From Bacteroidales bacterium UBA1725 (GTDB taxonomy: Bacteria > Bacteroidota > Bacteroidia > Bacteroidales > UBA932), in assembly GCA_002315815.1 (NCBI GenBank), contig DCIN01000051.1, positions 1-26,304 on the forward strand: a stretch of 26,304 nucleotides of DNA. Reading direction: 5' to 3'. The notes beneath the pieces were generated by a model that was given only the letters and a program-made list of their open reading frames with translations, made no database searches and had not been told where the DNA came from. Position numbers and translations under genes: made by a program. Numbering within the stretch: position 1 is the first letter of the stretch; each line of letters opens with the position of its first letter. Of this stretch, positions 14,965 to 22,447 are shown one piece after another.

Positions 14965-15648
14965 TCAGTCCCGTGCCTTGTGGATGATATAGGTCACTAT
15001 TCCCCAGACGCTGAACGCATCGCCGTCGCTTATCTGAAAACGGGGGAAATCCGGATTGGCAGGTACAAGCCAGCGGGTTCCGTCCTTATCCACGGCTATG
15101 CGCTTGAGTGTGTATTCTCCGTTCAACTCGCACACAGCTATCTCTTTTTCATACGGTTCTCTGCGGCTTTTGTCCACGATGACTATGTCGCCGCTCTCGA
15201 TACCGGCATCGATCATAGAATCCCCTTGTACTCGTATCAGATACGAGGACTCAGGATGAGGACAGAGAAGGCGGAGCATATCGATGTCCTGACTTTTCTC
15301 ATCATTGTCCAGAGGTACGGGGAAGCCGGCGACAACCCTGACATCGAAAGACGGTATTCTTATCCTACGGGTGCGGGAAGCTGGAACCGCCTGCCCGAAA
15401 CAGGAGAAATCCGGTTCCTGTTCTATCCCGGAGAAGTCCGGTTCCTGTTCTATCCCGGAAAAATTCCGCTTATGTCCGTCGATAGCCTTTTCGATGCTGT
15501 CCTTTATGAAAGCTGTCTTGTCCCGTTGTGCATCAAGAACTCTGGCAATGTCCCCACCTGCCCTGAAAGTATAGAGTTTGGCATCCCCTTTCGGGCGGCC
15601 CGCACCTGCCCTGCGGCCTCCACGGCCTGTATCTGATTTCTTTTCCAT
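14965..15648 (-). CDS. umuD: UmuD/LexA-like S24 autoprotease with basic N-terminal domain
   Basis: 227 residues, well above the 139 of E. coli UmuD. The C-terminal half is an S24 peptidase: cleavage site VVAGFP (Ala107-Gly108), nucleophile in GDSMID (Ser144) and general base in YTLKRI (Lys182). RecA-stimulated self-cleavage would activate the UmuC partner and, if the N-terminal part binds DNA, relieve repression. The N-terminus carries an AT-hook-like GRRAGAGRPKG (11-21) and a helical segment (AFIKDSIEKAID) resembling a ribbon-helix-helix, so the protein may also be a repressor. The linker holds two 9-residue repeats (FSGIEQEPD, 63-80). A palindrome lies upstream as a possible operator. It is first in a two-gene operon with umuC. 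Confidence 0.88.
   Translation of the reverse strand: MEKKSDTGRGGRRAGAGRPKGDAKLYTFRAGGDIARVLDAQRDKTAFIKDSIEKAIDGHKRNFSGIEQEPDFSGIEQEPDFSCFGQAVPASRTRRIRIPSFDVRVVAGFPVPLDNDEKSQDIDMLRLLCPHPESSYLIRVQGDSMIDAGIESGDIVIVDKSRREPYEKEIAVCELNGEYTLKRIAVDKDGTRWLVPANPDFPRFQISDGDAFSVWGIVTYIIHKARD
15411..15464. repeat. 27-bp tandem repeat in the umuD-like linker
   Basis: Two adjacent 27-base units (15411-15437 and 15438-15464) differ at a few positions at the right end only. They keep the reading frame and encode FSGIEQEPD twice, between the N-terminal basic domain and the autoproteolytic domain. Part of a further unit can be seen to the left (15400-15410). Confidence 0.85.
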
Positions 15649-15671
15649 ATCTGCAATGCTGCTTCTGTCTG

Positions 15672-15714
15672 CAAATATAGAAAGATTTTTGATAACTGTA
15701 TTATAATTATCAAA
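15672..15714 (-). promoter_or_regulatory. umuDC promoter with palindromic operator
   Basis: A perfect inverted repeat, TTTGATAA-N11-TTATCAAA, occupies 15688-15714. A -7-like TATATTTG (minus strand, 15679-15672) follows on its downstream side, about 24 bases before the ATG. No TTTG is found at the proper -33 distance. The palindrome is a candidate SOS operator bound by the UmuD-like protein or by LexA. Confidence 0.5.
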
Positions 15715-15766
15715 GCTTATGGCTCAAGATAAGAGAGAGAGGAACTCATTCCTGAAAGAATCAGTA

Positions 15767-15802
15767 ATATCAGTAATATTTGTAATATCAGTAATATTTG
15801 TA
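15767..15802. repeat. 18-bp tandem duplication across the M20 peptidase stop
   Basis: The unit ATATCAGTAATATTTGTA occurs twice without change (15767-15784 and 15785-15802), with a partial third copy before it. On the minus strand each unit contains the last codons of the peptidase and a stop (Tyr-Lys-Tyr-Tyr-stop), so the stop-codon region itself has been duplicated. Confidence 0.85.
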
Positions 15803-17134
15803 GAACAATGCTATGGACTCCATACCGGCGAAGAACTGAGACAGCAGGAAACTCTCGTTGGGGGAGTGGATGGTATCCCGCTCAAGTCCGAAACCCATAA
15901 GCAGCGGGTCGATTCCGAGGATTTTCTGCATTTCGGCCAGAACCGCTATGCTGCCTCCGCCTCTGCTCGGGACAGGTTCTATGCCATAAACTTCGGCTAC
16001 GGCCCGTGATGCAGCCTTGAATGCGTCCGACGAGATGGGAATGAGGAATCCGTCTCCTCCCTCGCAGGGAGTAATCTCCACCTTTATGTAGGGAGGCGCT
16101 ATGGACTTGAAATGTTGTATGAACAATTCTGTTATCCTTGAACTTGTCTGATTTGGAACCAGTCTCATCGATATTTTGGCGCAGGCTTCGGAGGGGAGAA
16201 CGGTTTTGGCTCCCTCTCCTGTGTAGCCGCCCCAGATGCCGCATACGTCCAGCGATGGCCTGATACCGGTTCTTTCCATAGTGCTGTAGCCTTTTTCTCC
16301 CTTCACTTCGTCTATCTTCAGGAAAGACTTGTATTCATCGAGGTCGAAGGGAGCTCTTGCCAACTGCTTCCTGTCCTCCGTCGAGAGCTCCACAACATCA
16401 TCGTAGAAGCCTTTCACCGTGATGCGCCCGTCCTTGTCTATGAGTGAGGAAATCATATCGCAGAGAGTGTTGATGGGATTGGCCACGGCTCCTCCGTAGT
16501 GTCCGCTGTGCAGGTCCTTGTCCGGCCCGGTCAGCTTGACTTCCAGATAGGCCAGTCCTCTCATTCCGCAGTTGATGGATGGCACCTTGTCCGATATCAT
16601 CGTGGTGTCGGACACAAGACATACGTCGGCTTTCAGCATTTCCTTGTTTTCCTCCATCCAGGCGGGCAGGGAAGGGCTTCCGATTTCCTCTTCGCCCTCG
16701 AACACAAACTTGACATTATGTTTCAGTTCCCCGCTCCGGAGCATATACTCAAAGGCCTTGATATGCATAAAGAGCTGTCCCTTGTCGTCATTCGCACCTC
16801 TTCCCCAGATTGCTCCGTCGTGTATCACCGGCTCGAAGGGGTCTGAGTTCCATTTCTCAAGCGGCTCAGGAGGCTGCACGTCATAGTGTCCGTATATCAG
16901 CACTGTCTTGAAAGAATCGTCCAATATCTTTTCTGCATAGACCACCGGATTACCCTTGGTGGGAAGCACCGAGGCGGTGTCGGCTCCCGCTTCCAGAAGC
17001 AGTTCCTTCAACCGTCGGGCACAGCGGAGCATATCCTCCCTGTGTTCTTTCTTCGCACTTATTGACGGGATTCTCAGCAGACTGAACAGTTCTTCGCAGA
17101 ACCTTCCGCTGTTTTCTTCAATATAGGTTTTCAT
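15788..17134 (-). CDS. M20-family metallodipeptidase
   Basis: 448 residues, typical of the carnosinase/CNDP-like M20 dipeptidases that hydrolyse short peptides in the cytoplasm with two metal ions. Metal and catalytic residues are seen: His83 in YGHYDVQP, bridging Asp116 in GANDDKGQ, the Glu pair in FEGEEEIGS (148-150), Asp176 in VSDTT, and a C-terminal His in RDTIHSPNE. The dimerisation-domain motif LHSGHYGG (208-215) is also present. The arginase-family gene ends 30 bases upstream on the same strand. Together with the S46 dipeptidyl-peptidase further up, this gives a plausible peptide-use pathway: dipeptides are released outside and split inside. The 3' end overlaps an 18-base tandem duplication. 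Confidence 0.93.
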   Translation of the reverse strand: MKTYIEENSGRFCEELFSLLRIPSISAKKEHREDMLRCARRLKELLLEAGADTASVLPTKGNPVVYAEKILDDSFKTVLIYGHYDVQPPEPLEKWNSDPFEPVIHDGAIWGRGANDDKGQLFMHIKAFEYMLRSGELKHNVKFVFEGEEEIGSPSLPAWMEENKEMLKADVCLVSDTTMISDKVPSINCGMRGLAYLEVKLTGPDKDLHSGHYGGAVANPINTLCDMISSLIDKDGRITVKGFYDDVVELSTEDRKQLARAPFDLDEYKSFLKIDEVKGEKGYSTMERTGIRPSLDVCGIWGGYTGEGAKTVLPSEACAKISMRLVPNQTSSRITELFIQHFKSIAPPYIKVEITPCEGGDGFLIPISSDAFKAASRAVAEVYGIEPVPSRGGGSIAVLAEMQKILGIDPLLMGFGLERDTIHSPNESFLLSQFFAGMESIALFYKYY

Positions 17135-17164
17135 ACTATTTAAATAATTTATTTTCAGGTACTT

Positions 17165-17902
17165 TCACTGCAAATCCCCTTTTTCGAAAAGATTTTTCAG
17201 TACGATTCTTGTGGCCGCATTTATTGCAAGATCACGGTCCGTGGCTCCCTTCGATCGGCACAGTCCTCCGCAAATATCCACGCCCAGAAGTTGGTGTCCG
17301 TAGCAGACTTTCCTCAACGACTCCACAAGGGAGCCCAGACTCAGAGAACCCTGGTCCCAGTCGGTCCTGGCGAATTCGTGTGAGAGCAGGTCAAGATCTA
17401 TCGACAGATACAGCGGCAGGTCCTTGCGTACTTTTTCTCCAATCAGGCCAAGTTCCTTCTCGGTGAGGGCAACGACATCCAGATCGGAACATTCGGGGAG
17501 AAGTTCTTCCGACACTCCGGCCAGAATGACCTGCTTCAGGGCATCCTGACGTTCAATACTTTCTCTCACCCATCCGCCGCAGCTGAGTACATCTCCGAAG
17601 CGGGGTTTCTGCGTGTCGGGGTGATGGTCGAACACCACGAGGCCATAATCTTCCGTCATTCTTTCGGTGGTCAGGGATGAGAGATAGTGGTAGTCTCCCG
17701 TGTCTGTCCACTTGAGCCCCGGCACCTCAGGCAGGTTGTCAAGTGCTTCGCGTATCATCATAACGCTTTCAGTCCCGCACCAGCAGTTTGTTCCTTCGAG
17801 CCGACTGAAATCAAGGACGCTGGTATTTACATCAGCGTCGATTCCGGAGGGCAATTCTCCGGACATATTGAAAATCAAACTACTCGAAAACAAGGAAACC
17901 AA
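17165..17902 (-). CDS. Arginase/agmatinase-family protein
   Basis: 245 residues of the ureohydrolase fold, shorter than true arginases (about 300). Metal-ligand motifs correspond to GDYH (His72), FDHHPD (Asp92, His94, Asp96) and SIDLDLL (Asp169, Asp171). The final DP of the usual SxDxDxxDP motif is replaced by SHEF. The family in Bacteroidales has no assigned substrate that I know of, so arginase activity should not be assumed. The start at 17902 overlaps the DUF4251 gene by 23 bases in another frame; Met13 (17866) is an alternative that removes the overlap, but the early SLIFNMSG stretch looks like the first strand of the fold, which favours the longer form. Confidence 0.82.
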   Translation of the reverse strand: MVSLFSSSLIFNMSGELPSGIDADVNTSVLDFSRLEGTNCWCGTESVMMIREALDNLPEVPGLKWTDTGDYHYLSSLTTERMTEDYGLVVFDHHPDTQKPRFGDVLSCGGWVRESIERQDALKQVILAGVSEELLPECSDLDVVALTEKELGLIGEKVRKDLPLYLSIDLDLLSHEFARTDWDQGSLSLGSLVESLRKVCYGHQLLGVDICGGLCRSKGATDRDLAINAATRIVLKNLFEKGDLQ

Positions 17903-18383
17903 AATAGCTCATTGATCCCCGGCTGGTCGGCTGTATGGATAAATCCGCCGAGCCGTTGGTGAAGATGCGAATTGAGAAATCGACGGTCTCAGAGCCGGAC
18001 TTGGCCTTGAACCTGATTGTATAGCGTCCTTTCTTCACTGCTTTGGAATCGTCCACTTCCAGTTCCACGGGGTAGTCATTGAGCACTATGGAATTGTCTC
18101 CGTCGGTGCCGTAGGCTGCATTTGCACCACCACCTCCGATGTAGGGCAGTCGTGTGTTTGCTTTGCCGTCCTTGACAGTCAGGTCATAGTTGTCGGCATC
18201 CACAGTCACCCCGGTCATTGATATGGCCGATGTCATCTGGATTTTGAAGTTGCCTTCCCTTACGGCATTTGCAACAGCCGCAACCAGCCTGGGGTCATCG
18301 GTTTTTTTCTTTGCCGAGCAAAAAAAGGTGCACAAGGCGAGAGTTGTAAGCAACAGGGCCGGGAGTTTAACTGATCTTTTCAT
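17880..18383 (-). CDS. DUF4251 exported protein
   Basis: 167 residues with an N-terminal signal (MKRSVKLPALLLTTLALCTF) and a cysteine that could be lipidated, although the lipobox is poor. The body matches the DUF4251 pattern of Bacteroidales: FKIQMTSAISMTG, DNYDLTVKDGKANTRLPYIG, a short Gly/Ala stretch, SIVLNDYPVELEV, and the C-terminal RGSMSYFGFLVF. It is expected to be periplasmic; the function is unknown. It lies downstream of the mrp-like gene, with a tandem-repeat leader just before its ATG, and its end overlaps the arginase-family start. Confidence 0.85.
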   Translation of the reverse strand: MKRSVKLPALLLTTLALCTFFCSAKKKTDDPRLVAAVANAVREGNFKIQMTSAISMTGVTVDADNYDLTVKDGKANTRLPYIGGGGANAAYGTDGDNSIVLNDYPVELEVDDSKAVKKGRYTIRFKAKSGSETVDFSIRIFTNGSADLSIQPTSRGSMSYFGFLVFE

Positions 18384-18432
18384 ACGATGATATTACGATG
18401 ATATTACGATGATATTATGATGTTATGATGTT
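18384..18432. repeat. Short tandem repeats in the DUF4251 leader
   Basis: Three perfect copies of ACGATGATATT (18384-18394, 18395-18405, 18406-18416) are followed by two of ATGATGTT (18417-18424, 18425-18432). They fill most of the gap between the mrp-like stop and the DUF4251 ATG, starting immediately upstream of that ATG on the minus strand, so copy number would change the distance and leader used for translation. Confidence 0.9.
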
Positions 18433-18449
18433 ATTTCGAATTCCGCTCG

Positions 18450-19532
18450 TTATTTGAATATCGCTGCAATCTTCCCTGCAAGTTCCAGAAAAGCCAGACT
18501 GTCGGGACGATTGCCCAGGGCGGAAGGTTCTCCGGAATCCCCGCTCTCCCTTATCCCTTGCACGAGGGGAATCTGTGCCAGCAGTTCGATTCCGAGTTCA
18601 TCAGCCATATTCCTCCCCCCGTCTTTGCCGAAGATATAGTATTTTTCGTCCGGATGTGCTTCCGGGGTGAACCAGGCCATATTCTCAACGATACCGAAGA
18701 TGGTTTTGTTCACGTTGGGGTTGCGGAACATATCCACACCCTTTTCCACGTCGGAGAGCGCCACAGCCTGCGGGGTAGTGACAATTATCGCTCCCTCCAC
18801 GGGAATATCCTGTACAAGACTGATGTGTATGTCGCCGGTTCCGGGTGGCATATCTATCAGCAGAAAATCCAGTTCCCCCCATCTGACCTGCAGTATCATC
18901 TGCTTGAGGGCGTTGCAGGCCATAGGTCCGCGCCATATCAGGGCCTGCCCCTTCTGTGCGAAATAGCCCACTGACATCCATTTGACTCCGTATTTCTCAA
19001 GAGGAATTATCAGTTCCCTGTCTCCGTCCTTTTCGGCGGAGATGGCTTCGTTTTCGGTATTTGTCATTGTAGGGATGGACGGACCATAGACATCGGCGTC
19101 CGCAAGACCTACCTTGAAACCCATACGGGCCAGAGCACAGGCCAGATTCACCGCTACTGTAGATTTGCCCACCCCTCCCTTGCCGGAGGCTATGCCTATG
19201 ATGTGTCTGATGTTCCCGATTTCTTCCAGATCGAGGTCCAGAGGCTTTTTCTTCGGAGTCACCTCGTCCACCACAATGGTCTTCACTTCAGACTTCACGT
19301 TCGAGGGAAGGTGTCTGATGAGAGCGGCTCTCGTGCTTCCTATCAGGTATTCGGACAGAGGGTCGCGACGTTTCGGAAAGGCCAGAGTCACTGTTACTTT
19401 GTCTGCGGAGAATTCCACTCCGTGCACCATTCCCAAATCGACAATGTCGCGGTCCTGCTTTCCTGGATGGCGTACTTCCCGCAGAAAGGTCATTATCTCG
19501 TGTTCGTCGTTCATATCAACAAAAGGATTCAA
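18450..19532 (-). CDS. Mrp/ApbC-family P-loop ATPase (Fe-S carrier type)
   Basis: 360 residues: an N-terminal MIP18/DUF59 domain (about 10-95) fused to a Mrp/NBP35 ATPase. The deviant Walker A GKGGVGKS is at 117-124, followed by DADVYGPSIPTM, the Walker B-like LLIDMPPGTGD, and TTPQAVALSDV. In E. coli Mrp and NBP35 proteins a CxxC pair after ENM binds the bridging Fe-S cluster; here that place reads ENMAWFTPEAHPDEKYYIF, with no cysteines. The family role is Fe-S cluster carriage or assembly, but the missing CxxC makes cluster transfer uncertain. It starts 10 bases after the S46 peptidase stop. Met7 (19514) is an alternative start. Confidence 0.92.
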   Translation of the reverse strand: MNPFVDMNDEHEIMTFLREVRHPGKQDRDIVDLGMVHGVEFSADKVTVTLAFPKRRDPLSEYLIGSTRAALIRHLPSNVKSEVKTIVVDEVTPKKKPLDLDLEEIGNIRHIIGIASGKGGVGKSTVAVNLACALARMGFKVGLADADVYGPSIPTMTNTENEAISAEKDGDRELIIPLEKYGVKWMSVGYFAQKGQALIWRGPMACNALKQMILQVRWGELDFLLIDMPPGTGDIHISLVQDIPVEGAIIVTTPQAVALSDVEKGVDMFRNPNVNKTIFGIVENMAWFTPEAHPDEKYYIFGKDGGRNMADELGIELLAQIPLVQGIRESGDSGEPSALGNRPDSLAFLELAGKIAAIFK

Positions 19533-19542
19533 TTCATCAGGT

Positions 19543-21648
19543 TCAATTCACCAGATTCATTTCGTCCAGAAGATATCCTGCTCCGGCGAACTTGTCCATC
19601 ATCAAAAGTACATAGCGTATATCCACGCAGATACATCTCTGAAGGTCAGGATTGAAGAGCACGTCCGAACTCATCGCCTCCCAGTTGCCGTCGAAGGCAA
19701 GTCCGATCAGATTTCCGTCCGCATCCATCACAGGACTTCCGGAATTGCCTCCGGTGATGTCGAGATTGGTCAGGAAGCAGGTCACGAGTTCACCGTCGGC
19801 ATTGGCGTATTGTCCGTAGTCCTTGGCCTCATATATTTCTTTCAGGCGGGCGGGCACGCGGAACTCATAATTGCCGGGATCCTCTTTTTCCATAACGCCC
19901 TTGAGCGTGGTGTAGTGCTTGTAATGCACTCCGTCCTTGGGCTCGTAGCCCTTCACGCTGCCGTAGCTCAATCGGCAGGTACTATTGGCATCGGGATAGA
20001 ATGATTCGCCCTGTCTCCATTCCATCAGTCCGGCAGCGAATGTCTTGGAAGGTTCTTTGACTTCGGCTGAACCTGTCTGGACGCCTTCCCTGAGTTCGGA
20101 TGCTTTTTCCGCCACCGCCTTGACAAGCAGAACGGCAGGGTCGGATTCAATCATCTTTCTGGTGAGTGCCTTGGAATTCAGCTTTTCCTCCGAAGCGAAG
20201 ATGCTCTTCCCGAACAGTTCATCCGCAAACTTGCGGCTGTCCGTCTTGAGAATACCTTTGAACTGGATTGCGTCGGCGGCGTTCACTCTTTCCTTGTAGA
20301 AGTCCAGTACAGCCACCGTTACATCGTGGTCCACATTGGAATCATAGTCCTTGTATTTCTCCAAGGCTGTCTTCTTTGCTATATCAATGACCTGCTTCTC
20401 CATTTCCTTGAAGTTGGGGCTGTCTGGAGTTATATTGCTGTTGTCCAGAGATCTCAGCGAGGAGTAGAAATTGTTGGCGATGCTGAGAATCTCGATTGTT
20501 CCGAGACTTTCGTTGAGGAGCTGGTAGGCTTTCTTGGAGGGGGCGGCTTTGGCAACGGCAGCTGCAATGGCCGGGATTGCATCCCCGTACAAAGCTTTGC
20601 GTGATGGATTGGCCTGAATCCATTGTGTGAAAGCCTCTTCCTTGATTATTTCATTCTCCAGTATGCCCAATTTTGCGAAAGCATCCCTCATTCCCTGCCA
20701 TTTCTTCCATCCGTTGGAGGATGAGGCATATTTGCTGGCGTATTGCAGATTGACCTTTTCGTCTGCCATACGTGCATTCCAGATGACTTCCTGACGTACA
20801 GTGCGGGCATCAATACGTATATCATTGGTTTCCAGCATATCCTGCAACTGTGCGGCAGTCTGGAAACGTTGTGTGGAGCCGGAATAGCCCATCACCATCG
20901 CAAAGTCACCCTCTTCGGCCCCTTTCAGCGAAATGTTGAGGAACTGTTTGGGAGTGAATGGCTTGTTGTCTTCGGAATAATCAGCGGGTTCATTGTCCGG
21001 TCCTGCGTACACGCGAAACATAGAGAAGTCGCAGGTGTGTCTGGGCCACATCCAGTTGTCTGTGTCGCCTCCGAACTTGCCGGATGCTGCCGGGGGAGCA
21101 CCTACGAATCGCACATCCCTGTAAATTTTGGAAATCACAAGATACCAGGCATTGCCGTTGAAAAAGCTGACAACTTCCGCCTTGCATCCGGGGTTCTCCT
21201 CTTTGGCTTTCCTGATGATTGCATCCCTCCCTTCCTGCGTGGCTGCTTCCGGAGTCACGTCCGTCATACTCTGAAGAAATTTTACGCTGAGTCCAGGCAC
21301 GGGAATCTCCTCTTTTCCGCTCTTGGCGAAGAAACCGTCTTCGAGATAGTTGTGCTCCGGTGACGAAAGCGACTGGATGCTGCTGTATCCACAATGATGG
21401 TTGGTCACCAGAAGGCCTTTGCCGGAAATGATTTCTCCGGTACAACCTCCGCCGAACTGGACCACGGCATCTTTGATGGAACTGTTGTTCACACTGTAAA
21501 TCTGCTCAGGCGTGAGTCTGGAACCGAGGTTACGCATAGCCTCAGCATTCATCTTCTCGAGGAGGGGCAGGAGCCACATTCCTTCATCCGCTTTGGACAC
21601 GGGTGCCAGAAGTATCAGAGCAACCGCCGCAAATAACAATTTTTTCAT
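19543..21648 (-). CDS. S46 dipeptidyl-peptidase, DPP7-like
   Basis: 701 residues with a signal peptide (about 1-20, cut near SKA-DEG). It is a periplasmic serine exopeptidase that releases dipeptides from the N-termini of oligopeptides, a main route for protein use in asaccharolytic and gut Bacteroidetes. The triad is visible: His85 in TNHHCGY, Asp207 in HTCDFSMF and Ser636 in GGNSGSP. In S46 enzymes the residue 18 places after this serine sets P1 preference, Arg for Asp/Glu (DPP11) and Gly for hydrophobic residues (DPP7). Here it is Gly (LAFDGNWEAM), so DPP7-like specificity is predicted. It lies 49 bases downstream of rnhB and 10 bases upstream of the mrp-like gene. Confidence 0.93.
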   Translation of the reverse strand: MKKLLFAAVALILLAPVSKADEGMWLLPLLEKMNAEAMRNLGSRLTPEQIYSVNNSSIKDAVVQFGGGCTGEIISGKGLLVTNHHCGYSSIQSLSSPEHNYLEDGFFAKSGKEEIPVPGLSVKFLQSMTDVTPEAATQEGRDAIIRKAKEENPGCKAEVVSFFNGNAWYLVISKIYRDVRFVGAPPAASGKFGGDTDNWMWPRHTCDFSMFRVYAGPDNEPADYSEDNKPFTPKQFLNISLKGAEEGDFAMVMGYSGSTQRFQTAAQLQDMLETNDIRIDARTVRQEVIWNARMADEKVNLQYASKYASSSNGWKKWQGMRDAFAKLGILENEIIKEEAFTQWIQANPSRKALYGDAIPAIAAAVAKAAPSKKAYQLLNESLGTIEILSIANNFYSSLRSLDNSNITPDSPNFKEMEKQVIDIAKKTALEKYKDYDSNVDHDVTVAVLDFYKERVNAADAIQFKGILKTDSRKFADELFGKSIFASEEKLNSKALTRKMIESDPAVLLVKAVAEKASELREGVQTGSAEVKEPSKTFAAGLMEWRQGESFYPDANSTCRLSYGSVKGYEPKDGVHYKHYTTLKGVMEKEDPGNYEFRVPARLKEIYEAKDYGQYANADGELVTCFLTNLDITGGNSGSPVMDADGNLIGLAFDGNWEAMSSDVLFNPDLQRCICVDIRYVLLMMDKFAGAGYLLDEMNLVN

Positions 21649-21697
21649 AATAATATTATAATCAATTTCTTTTTTGAGTTAATACCAATCAATTGAT

Positions 21698-22318
21698 TCA
21701 GTGAGCATCAAAAAGTGTCGGCTCCAATTCTTTGGGATGGAAACTTTTTCTATGTTCAGGAGTGTAGCCGAGTTTCCTTATTGCTGCAATATGTTCCGGG
21801 GTGGGATATCCCATATTCTTCTCCCATCCGTAGCCAGGGTACTTCAGGGCCAGTCCGGTCATCGCTTCGTCCCTGTATGTCTTGGCAAGCACTGAGGCTG
21901 CGGCTATATTGGCGTACAGGGCATCACCGTGCACTATGGTGGCGTAGGGATAAGAGTCGAAAGCGCGGAATCTGTTTCCGTCTATCAGAAGGAAATCCGG
22001 TTTAACTGCGAGTTTGCGAACGGCCCTCTGCATCCCGGTCACGGATGCCCAGAGTATGTTCAGCTCGTCAATTTCCTCTGCGCTCACCGCTTCCACTGCC
22101 CAGGCCACGGCTTCCTTCTCTATTATAGGTCTGAGCTCCTCCCTGGCCTTTCTGCTCATTTTCTTGGAGTCGTTGAGCAGAGGGTGACGGAAATCCGGAG
22201 GGAGTATCACGGCGGCGGCATAAACCGGACCTGCCAGCGGTCCGCGTCCGGCTTCGTCGCATCCGGCTTCCTTCAGTTCCGGATGCAGGCAGGGTTCCAG
22301 ATGTACCAATCTCCCCAT
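21698..22318 (-). CDS. rnhB: Ribonuclease HII
   Basis: Cleaves RNA in RNA-DNA hybrids and removes single ribonucleotides from DNA. From the ATG at 22318 it is 206 residues, the normal length. The active-site signature AGCDEAGRGPLAGPVYAAAV supplies the Asp-Glu pair. LLIDGN supplies the next Asp, and YANIAAASVLAKTYRDE supplies the last. The C-terminal GYGWEKNMGYPTPEH and HRKSFHP segments are typical of RNase HII. A TTG three codons upstream (22327) extends the frame but overlaps a -7-like TATCTTTG (22332-22325), so the ATG is preferred; the transcript would then have almost no leader. It is divergent from fusA2. Confidence 0.96.
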   Translation of the reverse strand: MGRLVHLEPCLHPELKEAGCDEAGRGPLAGPVYAAAVILPPDFRHPLLNDSKKMSRKAREELRPIIEKEAVAWAVEAVSAEEIDELNILWASVTGMQRAVRKLAVKPDFLLIDGNRFRAFDSYPYATIVHGDALYANIAAASVLAKTYRDEAMTGLALKYPGYGWEKNMGYPTPEHIAAIRKLGYTPEHRKSFHPKELEPTLFDAH

Positions 22319-22356
22319 TACATACAAAGATAAGCTTTTTTAACTGTCTTTATCTG

Positions 22357-22388
22357 CTTGTGGATTGCAAATAATTTGTGTAGATTTG
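22357..22388 (+). promoter_or_regulatory. fusA2 promoter
   Basis: TTG (22358-22360) and TAGATTTG (22381-22388) are 20 bases apart, a good Bacteroidetes promoter. Transcription would start near 22395, giving a leader of about 50 bases that is AT-rich and has no Shine-Dalgarno sequence before the ATG at 22448. Confidence 0.6.
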
Positions 22389-22447
22389 CAGACTTGCCGT
22401 GTGCAGATTGTTTGTAAGTAAATAAAAATAAATAATATCATACAAAG

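Noticed and set aside
14926..15636. 236-codon open frame on the plus strand
   Set aside because: Antisense to the umuD-like gene, whose protease residues and operon position are clear. The repeat it contains is explained by the 27-bp duplication.
15719..16009. 96-codon plus-strand frame in the gap before the M20 peptidase
   Set aside because: Its middle is the 18-bp tandem repeat and the rest is antisense to the peptidase.
19114..20004. 296-codon open frame on the plus strand
   Set aside because: It crosses the junction of the mrp-like and S46 peptidase genes in antisense, and its translation is Arg/Ser-rich with no family features.
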